This document shows, one piece after another, positions 57,017 through 64,000 of a stretch of 64,000 nt of DNA (position 1 is its first letter; each line of letters begins with the position of its first letter). The notes under the pieces were generated by a model. That model was not told the DNA's origin and did no database searches. It worked only from the letters and a program-made list of their open reading frames with translations. A program made the translations under genes and the position numbers. Source of the stretch: Ralstonia pickettii DTP0602 (GTDB taxonomy: Bacteria; Pseudomonadota; Gammaproteobacteria; Burkholderiales; Burkholderiaceae). The stretch spans positions 2,604,001-2,668,000 of the forward strand of contig CP006668.1 in NCBI GenBank assembly GCA_000471925.1, written 5' to 3'.

Positions 57017-59269
57017 ATGCCTCGCCATATCCCCGCCGCCGCCCCGCCGCAACGCCTGCTCGACAAGGCGCGCGCAGAATTCCAGGCCGGCGATTTTGCG
57101 GGGGCGATGCGCACCCTTGCGCAGGCGGAGAGCACGGGCATACGCTCCGGCGACCTGCATTTCATCAAGGCGGCGTCGCTGCTGAACCTGGGCCGCATCG
57201 AAGAAGCCCAGCCCGCGGCGGAGCTGGCCGCGCAGCTATACCCGCGGCATGCCCGCGTGCTGGCCCTGCTGGGCCTGATCGAAGTCCAGCGCGCCCAGTA
57301 CAAGCGCGCCGCCAAGGTGTTGAAAATGAGCCTGGATATCGATCCCAAGGGCGACGGCGTGTGGCAGGAGTACGCGTCGGTGCTGTACCGGCTGGCCGAC
57401 TACGAAGGCTCGCGCCAGGCCGGCGCCCGCGCGCTGCAACTGACGCCCGAGGATCCCGCCGCGCTGGGCAACTACGCTTCCGCGATGCGTGAGACGGGCG
57501 AATCGGTGGAGGCCATCCCCTACTTCCGCAAGGCCTGCGCGATCGCACCGGCTCATCGCCACAACCGCACCAACCTGCTGTTCGCATGTCTGTACGACCA
57601 TCGCATCGACGCCGCCCGGATCAAGGCGGAAACGCAGGCCTGGGCCGAAGCACTGGCCAGCCAGTCGCCCGCCGCGGGTGCTCCCTGGCAGGCGCGCCCG
57701 GGCCGGGTGCGCCTGGGCATCTTCTCCAATGACCTGCGCCTGCATGCCTGCGCCTACTTCCTGATCCCGCTGATTGCCAACCTGGACCGCAGCCGCTTCG
57801 AACTGGTGCTGGTGTCGCTGAATCCTTCGCAGGACCGCGTCACCGAGAAGATCCGCCAGTATGCCGACGAGTTCCTCGACGTCTCGCGCCTGGGCGAAGC
57901 CGAGGTCGTGGCGCAGGTGCGCAGCGCCGGGCTCGACGCGCTGATCGACCTCGGCGGCTACGCCGGCGCTTCGCCGCTGACCTATATGGTCCACGAACTG
58001 GCGCCGGTGCAGCTGACCTGGCTTGGCTATCCAGGCACCACCGGCATGAAGCAGATCGGGTATCGCGTCACCGACAGCATCGGCGACCCCGACGGCTGCG
58101 ACGACAACTACACCGAAACGCTGCTGCGCGCGCCGGTGTTCTGCGCCTACCATCCGCTGGTCAGCAACCCGCTGGCCATCTACGAGCCGCGCTACCGCGT
58201 CAATGAGACGCCGGCACTGGCCAACGGCTACATCACCTTTGGCTCCTGCAACGGCATGGCAAAGCTGACGAAACCCACGCTGGACCTCTGGAGCGCGGTG
58301 CTGGCCAACTGCCCCGGCAGCCGCCTGCTGATCGAGGCCAGCGGCCTGGACCAGCCCAGCCTGCGCGAACGCATGGAGCAACGCCTGCGCGCCCACGGCA
58401 TCGACACCTCACGGGTAGAACTGGTAGCGCGCTCCAGCGCAAACCAGTACCTGACCTATCACCGCATCGACATCGCCCTGGACACCACGCCGGTCACCGG
58501 CGGCACTACCACCTGCGACTCGCTGTGGATGGGCGTGCCCGTCGTCTCGCTGGCGGGCGGCATGTTCCACCAGCGCGTGTCGGCGCCATTCCTGCACGCC
58601 ACCGGCCTGGACGAACTGATCTGCGACACCCCGCAACGCTATGTCGAAGTGGCCTGCGCACTGGCCGACGACGTCGAGCAGCTCAATGCACTGCGCCTGT
58701 CGCTGCGCCAGCGCGCCGAACAGAGCGCGATGTGCGATGCCGCCGGCTTCGCGGCGTGGCTGGAAGAACGCCTGGGCGAACTGGTCGCCCCGGCCAAGCC
58801 GGTGCCGCCGCGCGAATTGTCGCCGGCGCAGGGCGTGTATTTCGGCGGCACCTGGCACGGCTACAACGATATCGTGCTGTCGGTGGCGGCCCACCTGCAT
58901 CAGCGTGAATACACGCCGCTGCGCAACCTGCTGGAAAACCTGACCTCGAGCTGGTACCGGCACTGGATGGTCGCCTACGCGCTGGCCATCACCGAATATG
59001 AAAGCGGCGACAAGGCCTATGCCATCGAGCTGCTGGTCGAGGGTATCGGCATGCGCCCCTATGCGCTGCCCCTCTATCGCCTGCTGGCACACTGGCTCGA
59101 TGAGGGCAAACTGGACAAGTCCTCGCTGGCGCAACTGCTGCACGAGCAGTTCGGCCTGATGCTGGAAACGCTGGAAGCGTCGCCGGTGCCATCGGTGTTC
59201 GAGATCCTGGGGATCGAAGTGAAAACGCAGGCCGCGGCGGCACCGGAAGCCGCCGAGGTACCAGTATGA
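57017..59269 (+). CDS. TPR / O-GlcNAc-transferase-like glycosyltransferase
   Basis: 750 residues. TPR repeats occupy about 10-200. A catalytic GT41-type region (about 220-590) shows [40 protein letters not shown] and [21 protein letters not shown] further C-terminal part (about 600-750) is not recognised. Relatives of the SPINDLY type glycosylate proteins on Ser/Thr, and such genes next to fliC often glycosylate flagellin. ATG 57017 follows GGAG by 10 nt. It overlaps rfbF by 4 nt, tying it to sugar synthesis. Confidence 0.88.
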   Translation: MPRHIPAAAPPQRLLDKARAEFQAGDFAGAMRTLAQAESTGIRSGDLHFIKAASLLNLGRIEEAQPAAELAAQLYPRHARVLALLGLIEVQRAQYKRAAKVLKMSLDIDPKGDGVWQEYASVLYRLADYEGSRQAGARALQLTPEDPAALGNYASAMRETGESVEAIPYFRKACAIAPAHRHNRTNLLFACLYDHRIDAARIKAETQAWAEALASQSPAAGAPWQARPGRVRLGIFSNDLRLHACAYFLIPLIANLDRSRFELVLVSLNPSQDRVTEKIRQYADEFLDVSRLGEAEVVAQVRSAGLDALIDLGGYAGASPLTYMVHELAPVQLTWLGYPGTTGMKQIGYRVTDSIGDPDGCDDNYTETLLRAPVFCAYHPLVSNPLAIYEPRYRVNETPALANGYITFGSCNGMAKLTKPTLDLWSAVLANCPGSRLLIEASGLDQPSLRERMEQRLRAHGIDTSRVELVARSSANQYLTYHRIDIALDTTPVTGGTTTCDSLWMGVPVVSLAGGMFHQRVSAPFLHATGLDELICDTPQRYVEVACALADDVEQLNALRLSLRQRAEQSAMCDAAGFAAWLEERLGELVAPAKPVPPRELSPAQGVYFGGTWHGYNDIVLSVAAHLHQREYTPLRNLLENLTSSWYRHWMVAYALAITEYESGDKAYAIELLVEGIGMRPYALPLYRLLAHWLDEGKLDKSSLAQLLHEQFGLMLETLEASPVPSVFEILGIEVKTQAAAAPEAAEVPV

Positions 59270-60036
59270 AGGCAGTCATCCTCGCCGGCGGCCTCGGCAC
59301 CCGCATCTCGGAAGAGTCGCACCTGCGCCCCAAGCCCATGATCGAGATCGGCGGCAAGCCGATCCTCTGGCACATCATGAAGATGTACTCGGCGCATGGC
59401 GTCAACGAGTTCGTGGTCTGCCTGGGCTACAAGGGCTACGTCATCAAGGAGTACTTCGCCAACTACTTCCTGCACATGTCGGACGTCACCTTCGACATGC
59501 GCGAGAACGGCATGACCGTGCACCAGCGCAAGGCAGAGCCGTGGCGCGTGACGCTGGTCGACACCGGCGAGGACTCCCTGACCGGCGGGCGCCTGCGCCG
59601 CGTGCGCTCCTACCTGACTCCCGGCGAGCCGTTCTGCTTCACCTATGGCGACGGCGTCTCGGACATCGACATCTCCGCCGAGATCGCGTTCCACCGCGCG
59701 CACGGCAAGCGTGCCACCGTAGCCGCGGTACAGCCGCCCGGCCGCTACGGCGCGCTCGAGCGCGACAACGACAAGGTGGTGGGCTTCACCGAGAAGCCGC
59801 GCGGCGACGGCGCCTGGATCAACGGCGGCTTCTTCGTGCTGCATCCCGACGTGATCGACCTGGTCGAGGACGACCACACCAGCTGGGAAGAAGCCCCGAT
59901 GCGCAAGCTCGCGGCCAGCGGGCAGATGGTGGCGTTCGAGCACCGCGGCTTCTGGCAGCCGATGGATACGCTGCGCGAGAAGAACCTGCTGGAAGACCTG
60001 TGGCAATCCGGCGCCGCGCCGTGGAAGACATGGTGA
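59266..60036 (+). CDS. rfbF: Glucose-1-phosphate cytidylyltransferase
   Basis: 256 residues. It makes CDP-glucose from CTP and glucose-1-phosphate. The nucleotidyltransferase start [35 protein letters not shown] and the RfbF-specific [13 protein letters not shown] and [14 protein letters not shown] are all present. ATGA overlap with the glycosyltransferase gene upstream. Confidence 0.94.
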   Translation: MKAVILAGGLGTRISEESHLRPKPMIEIGGKPILWHIMKMYSAHGVNEFVVCLGYKGYVIKEYFANYFLHMSDVTFDMRENGMTVHQRKAEPWRVTLVDTGEDSLTGGRLRRVRSYLTPGEPFCFTYGDGVSDIDISAEIAFHRAHGKRATVAAVQPPGRYGALERDNDKVVGFTEKPRGDGAWINGGFFVLHPDVIDLVEDDHTSWEEAPMRKLAASGQMVAFEHRGFWQPMDTLREKNLLEDLWQSGAAPWKTW

Positions 60037-61115
60037 TCGACCCGCGTTCCGGGCTCCCGGGGAGTTTTGGCTGCTATCGCGGTCTGAGCGTCTTCGTGAC
60101 CGGCCACACCGGCTTCAAGGGCGCATGGCTCGCGTTGCTGCTGGCGCGCCTGGGGGCAAAGGTCAGCGGTTACGCGCTGGCGCCAGCGACCAACCCCAGC
60201 CTGTTCGCGCTGGCCGGCGTGGGCGACACCATGGTCGCGCACACCGTCGGCGATATCCGCGACACCGTGTCGCTGCGCGCCGCGATGCGCGCGGCCCGGC
60301 CCGAACTGGTGCTGCACCTGGCGGCGCAGCCGCTGGTGCGGGCCAGCTATCGGGATCCGCTTGCGACCTGGTCCACCAACGTGGTCGGCACCGCCAACGT
60401 GCTCGACGCCGTGCGCGATTGCGATACCGTGCGCGCGGCGGTGGTCGTCACCACCGACAAGTGCTACGAGAACAAGGAATGGCCGTGGGGCTACCGCGAG
60501 ACCGATGCGCTCGGCGGTCATGATCCCTACAGCGCCAGCAAGGCCGCGGCCGAGTTGGTGGCGGCCAGCTACCGCCAGTCCTTCCTTGCCGGGCGCGGCG
60601 TGCTTCTGGCCACCGCGCGCGCCGGCAACGTGATCGGCGGCGGCGACTGGTCCGCCGACCGGCTGATCCCCGACGCCGCACGCGCCGCGGTCGCCGGCGC
60701 CACCCTGCAGATCCGGCATCCGGACGCCACGCGCCCCTGGCAACACGTGCTGGAGGCGCTCTACGGCTACCTGTTGCTGTCATCGCGGCTGGTGGCGGGC
60801 GAGCAGGACTTTGCCACCGCCTTCAATTTCGGGCCAGACAGTGCGGACAATGTCTCGGTGGGCACGGTGCTGTCCGGCCTGCAGCAGCACTGGCCGGAAC
60901 TGCATTGGATGCCCCAGCCGCAAGTCAATGGCCCGCACGAAGCGGGCCTGCTGCTGCTGGACTGCGCCCGCGCGCGCCAGATGCTGGCGTGGCGCCCGCG
61001 CTGGCGCCTGGAACAGGCGCTGGCCGAAACCGCCGACTGGTATCGCCGCGTGCTGCGCGAGCCCGGCCAGGCCCGCGCCATCACCGAACAACAGATCGAG
61101 GCGTTCTGCGCCTGA
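60030..61115 (+). CDS. rfbG: CDP-glucose 4,6-dehydratase
   Basis: 361 residues, extended SDR. NAD motif [12 protein letters not shown] (GxxGxxG), substrate region [15 protein letters not shown], catalytic [12 protein letters not shown] and YSASKAAAE. It converts CDP-glucose to CDP-4-keto-6-deoxyglucose. Starts inside the rfbF stop (ATGGTGA overlap). Confidence 0.94.
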   Translation: MVIDPRSGLPGSFGCYRGLSVFVTGHTGFKGAWLALLLARLGAKVSGYALAPATNPSLFALAGVGDTMVAHTVGDIRDTVSLRAAMRAARPELVLHLAAQPLVRASYRDPLATWSTNVVGTANVLDAVRDCDTVRAAVVVTTDKCYENKEWPWGYRETDALGGHDPYSASKAAAELVAASYRQSFLAGRGVLLATARAGNVIGGGDWSADRLIPDAARAAVAGATLQIRHPDATRPWQHVLEALYGYLLLSSRLVAGEQDFATAFNFGPDSADNVSVGTVLSGLQQHWPELHWMPQPQVNGPHEAGLLLLDCARARQMLAWRPRWRLEQALAETADWYRRVLREPGQARAITEQQIEAFCA

Positions 61116-61138
61116 CCCGCACCGCAACCTGACGCCGC

Positions 61139-62389
61139 ATGAACCCCGACCTCGCGATCCAACCGGCCTGCCGCGCCTGCGGCGCGCCGCTCGAACAGAC
61201 TGTGGTGGATCTCGGCCTGTCGCCGATCTCCAATGCCTTTATCCGCCCCGAGCATGCCGCTCAGGGCGAGACCTTCTATCCGCTGCACGCCATGGTCTGC
61301 GGCCAGTGCTGGCTGGTGCAGCTGCGCGACGCCACGCCGGCGGCGGCGCACTTCCATGACGACTACGTCTACTTCTCGTCGTATTCGACGTCCTGGCTGG
61401 CGCATGCGCGGCGCTATGTCAGCGCGATGCGCGAGCGCTTTGCGCTGGGCCCGCACAGCCGCGTGATGGAGATCGCCAGTAACGACGGCTACCTGCTGCA
61501 GTACTTCGTGCAGGCCGGCGTGCCGTGCCTGGGAATCGAGCCAACGGCGAATACCGCAGCAGCGGCGCGCGACAAGGGCGTGCAGACGCGCGAAGTGTTC
61601 TTCGGCGCCGACAGCGCGCGCGCACTCGCCGCCGACGGCTGGCAGGTTGACCTGCTGCTGGGCAACAATGTGCTGGCGCATGTGCCGGACATCAACGACT
61701 TCGTCGCCGGCATGCCGGTGGTGCTCAAGCCCGAAGGGGTGGTCACGCTGGAATTCCCGCACCTGCTGCGGCTGCTGGACGAGAACCAGTTCGATACGCT
61801 GTATCACGAGCACTATTCCTACCTGTCGCTGACCGCGCTGATGCCGGTGCTGGCACACGCCGGCCTGCGCGCTTTCGACATCGAACACCTGAGCACGCAC
61901 GGCGGCAGCCTGCGCCTGTACGCCTGCCAGATCGGCGCGAGCCACGCAGTCACGGCCGCGGTGCAGGCCTGTCTCGACGAAGAGAAGGCTACCGGGCTGG
62001 CTTCGACAGCCCGCTATGCAGCCTTTGCCGAACGCGTGCGCCAGGCCAAGCGCGACCTGCTGGGTTTCCTGATCGATGCCAGGCGCGCCGGCAAGCGCGT
62101 TGCCGCGTATGGTGCAGCCGCCAAGGGCAACACCCTGCTGAACTACTGCGGCGCGGGGGCCGACCTGGTCGATTTCGTGGTGGACCGCAACCCGGCCAAG
62201 CAGGGCAAGCTGCTGCCGGGCACGCGCATCCCGGTGCTGGCGCCCGAGGCCATTGACGAGCGCCGGCCCGACTACCTGCTGATCCTGCCTTGGAATATCC
62301 GCGACGAGATCATGCAGCAGATGGCCGGGATCCGTAGCTGGGGCGGCCGGTTCGTCACCGCCATTCCGCAGACGGTGGTCCATCCATGA
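61139..62389 (+). CDS. Sugar C-methyltransferase (TylC3/NovU type)
   Basis: 416 residues. N-terminal zinc-finger-like CRACG...CGQC (residues 11-14 and 57-60), a SAM-binding domain with MEIASNDGYLLQYF, and a C-terminal Methyltransf_14-type domain (RVAAYGAAAKGNTLLNYCG). This layout belongs to enzymes that C-methylate NDP-4-keto-6-deoxysugars, often at C3. With RfbF and RfbG upstream, the substrate is predicted to be a CDP-4-keto-6-deoxyhexose. It overlaps the epimerase gene by 4 nt. Confidence 0.88.
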   Translation: MNPDLAIQPACRACGAPLEQTVVDLGLSPISNAFIRPEHAAQGETFYPLHAMVCGQCWLVQLRDATPAAAHFHDDYVYFSSYSTSWLAHARRYVSAMRERFALGPHSRVMEIASNDGYLLQYFVQAGVPCLGIEPTANTAAAARDKGVQTREVFFGADSARALAADGWQVDLLLGNNVLAHVPDINDFVAGMPVVLKPEGVVTLEFPHLLRLLDENQFDTLYHEHYSYLSLTALMPVLAHAGLRAFDIEHLSTHGGSLRLYACQIGASHAVTAAVQACLDEEKATGLASTARYAAFAERVRQAKRDLLGFLIDARRAGKRVAAYGAAAKGNTLLNYCGAGADLVDFVVDRNPAKQGKLLPGTRIPVLAPEAIDERRPDYLLILPWNIRDEIMQQMAGIRSWGGRFVTAIPQTVVHP

Positions 62390-62940
62390 TCTTCACGCCG
62401 ACCCGCATCGACGGCGCCTGGCTGGTCGACCCCGAGCCGCTGCACGACGAGCGCGGCTTCTTTGCCCGCACCGTCTGCACCGACGCATTCGCCCGGCACG
62501 GCTTGGACGCGTGCTTCGTGCAGCAGAGCGTCTCGCGCAACACGCGCGCGGGGATCCTGCGCGGCATGCATTTCCAGGCCGGCGCCGCCGCCGAGGACAA
62601 GCTGGTGCGCGTGACCACCGGCGCCATCCATGACGTGATCGTCGACCTGCGCCGCGATTCGCCGAGCTACCTGCAATGGCAGGCTTTCGAGCTGTCGGCG
62701 CAGTCGCAGCGCGCCGTCTATATCCCCAAAGGCGTGGCCCACGGCTTCCAGACGCTGACCGCGCTGTCGGAGGTGTATTACCAGATGACGGTGCCCTTCG
62801 ATCCGCACAGCAGCCGCGGCCTGCGCTGGAACGACCCCGATATCGGCCTTGCCTGGCCGGACTGCGAGCACCGGCTGATCTCGCCCAAGGATCTCGCGCT
62901 GCCGACGCTGGCCGAGTTGGACGAGCAGGCGCAGCGTTGA
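62386..62940 (+). CDS. RmlC-like NDP-sugar 3,5-epimerase, Tyr replaced
   Basis: 184-residue cupin. The catalytic base is in LRGMHFQAG (RmlC: RGLHYQ), with PKGVAHGFQTL and the C-terminal LRWNDPDIGLAWP. At the place of the catalytic Tyr in the usual YxxP motif this protein has Phe (MTVPFDPHSSRG). It may therefore be a 3-epimerase only, or act differently. Coupled to the C-methyltransferase gene by ATGA. Confidence 0.88.
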   Translation: MIFTPTRIDGAWLVDPEPLHDERGFFARTVCTDAFARHGLDACFVQQSVSRNTRAGILRGMHFQAGAAAEDKLVRVTTGAIHDVIVDLRRDSPSYLQWQAFELSAQSQRAVYIPKGVAHGFQTLTALSEVYYQMTVPFDPHSSRGLRWNDPDIGLAWPDCEHRLISPKDLALPTLAELDEQAQR

Positions 62941-62975
62941 TTCCACCTTCTACCGAACCTATCCGCCGAGACACC

Positions 62976-64000
62976 ATGAGCACCGAAGCATTCCAGAAGT
63001 TGTCCGCCGCGCTGCAGGCAGTCGCCAGCAACGCCACCGCCCGCGACAAGGTCATCGCGCTGTGCAAGGCCATCGAGCAGGACTTCGGCGGCTATGCCGG
63101 CAGCGTGCGCGATGACATCACCGGCCCGATCGTGGACGCGCTGCACACCGAGGCCACGCGCCTGCGCAAGACGCTGGCCGACGGCACCGTGTTCGAGTTC
63201 CTGTACCGCACCAAGATCGCCCGCGACTTCCTGATGAGCACGCCGGAACAGCCGGACCACGTGTGGGAGCCGCAGACCACCAAGCTGCTGCTGGCACTGT
63301 CCGCGCAGGGCGGCCACGCGGTAGTGGGCGGCGCCTACTTCGGCGACCAGGTGGTGCTGATGGCGCGCCGGCTGGCGCAGGCCGGCGGCACCTGCCATGC
63401 GTTCGAGCCGAATCCCGACCAGCTGAGCATGCTGCGACGCAATGCCGAGCTGAACGCGGTCGGCAATATCCGGAGCTGGCGCCTGGGGCTGTGGTCCGAC
63501 AGCACCTCGCAGCTGCGGCTGGTGGGCCACGACTCGTTCGCGCATGCCGAACGCGCCGAGGCGGGGGCAGAAGTTGACGAAAACTCGTCCAGCTTCGCCA
63601 CCATCACCGTCGACGACTACTGCGCGCAGCAAGGCATCGACAAGCTCAGCCTGATCATGCTGGATATCGAAGGCGCCGAGCTCAACGTGTTCCGCGGCGC
63701 CACGAGGCAGCTGGCGCGCCCGGCCGGCGAGGCGCCCAACCTGGTATTCGAGGTGCATCGCCACTACGTCGACTGGAGCCAGGGGCTGCAGAATGCCGAA
63801 ATCGTGCGCGAACTGGCGCGCTACGGTTACCACGTGTATGCGGTGCGCGACTTCAATTCGAATGTCGACATGCAGGGCCGGCCGATCGAGCTGGTGCCGG
63901 TCGACAACATCTACCTCGATGGCCCGCCGCATGGTTTCAACATGGTGGCGGTCAAGGACCCCGCCATCCTGCGCTCGGCGGATTTCGCGCTGTGCCCCGG
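62976..64000 (+). CDS. FkbM-family methyltransferase (partial, runs off the window)
   Basis: At least 341 residues, open at the window end. After a helical N-terminus of about 95 residues come VGGAYFGDQVVLMARRLAQ, HAFEPNPDQLSMLRRNAELN and LIMLDIEGAELNVFRGA, the SAM-binding and FkbM motifs. FkbM enzymes often O-methylate sugars, so it may finish the glycan made by the upstream genes. ATG 62976 is 35 bp after the epimerase gene. Confidence 0.85.
   Translation, partial: MSTEAFQKLSAALQAVASNATARDKVIALCKAIEQDFGGYAGSVRDDITGPIVDALHTEATRLRKTLADGTVFEFLYRTKIARDFLMSTPEQPDHVWEPQTTKLLLALSAQGGHAVVGGAYFGDQVVLMARRLAQAGGTCHAFEPNPDQLSMLRRNAELNAVGNIRSWRLGLWSDSTSQLRLVGHDSFAHAERAEAGAEVDENSSSFATITVDDYCAQQGIDKLSLIMLDIEGAELNVFRGATRQLARPAGEAPNLVFEVHRHYVDWSQGLQNAEIVRELARYGYHVYAVRDFNSNVDMQGRPIELVPVDNIYLDGPPHGFNMVAVKDPAILRSADFALCP

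Overview
The window is a GC-rich stretch of a betaproteobacterial genome, most like Cupriavidus (Ralstonia eutropha group). The main clue is the norR / norA-norB nitric-oxide locus with its three GGT-N7-ACC operator sites, an arrangement known from R. eutropha. UbiUVT, NarXL, a Burkholderiales-type flagellin cluster and many stress-protein families of that order fit the same origin. The genus call is inference. I see no rRNA, tRNA, CRISPR array, insertion sequence or integrase.

Region 1 (about 1-17 kb) serves anaerobic, nitrate and NO metabolism. norA-norB (NO-binding di-iron protein and quinol NO reductase) run leftward from a sigma-54 promoter, and the divergent norR encodes their activator. 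After a phasin-like gene, a decayed oxidoreductase tail and a diguanylate cyclase comes ubiU-ubiV-ubiT, the oxygen-independent ubiquinone hydroxylation genes. Next are a nitronate monooxygenase-like gene, a leftward set of hemerythrin, NnrS-like membrane protein and Crp/Fnr regulator, and narX-narL. Degenerate FNR-type boxes lie in the intergenic regions.

Region 2 (about 17-46 kb) looks like a stress and DNA-protection island. It has small stress proteins (DUF3309, DUF3008, three BON proteins, PRC-barrel, two members of a glycine-zipper family, a Gln-rich protein), two SDR enzymes, two ParB-like paralogs, a type IB topoisomerase and a histone-H1-like protein. It also carries the two-component NHEJ machinery (LigD and Ku). 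Its signalling genes are a degenerate histidine kinase, an NtrC-type regulator, a receiver-less sigma-54 activator with the same recognition helix, and two hybrid kinases, one with a dead receiver. An MpaB-type oxygenase and a DHA2 efflux pump close the region.

Region 3 (about 47.5-57 kb) is motility: a chemoreceptor with a long tether ending in a CheR-type pentapeptide, a divergent Hfq-like protein, then fliC, flaG, fliD, fliS, fliT, fliK and an flhB-C-terminal-like gene. Sigma-28 promoter matches precede the chemoreceptor and fliC.

Region 4 (57-64 kb, open at the right end) is a tightly coupled glycan operon. It has a TPR/O-GlcNAc-transferase-like glycosyltransferase, rfbF, rfbG, a sugar C-methyltransferase, an RmlC-like epimerase with a substituted tyrosine, and an FkbM methyltransferase cut by the window edge. 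Its position suggests that it builds and attaches a CDP-linked, C-methyl-branched 6-deoxyhexose on flagellin.
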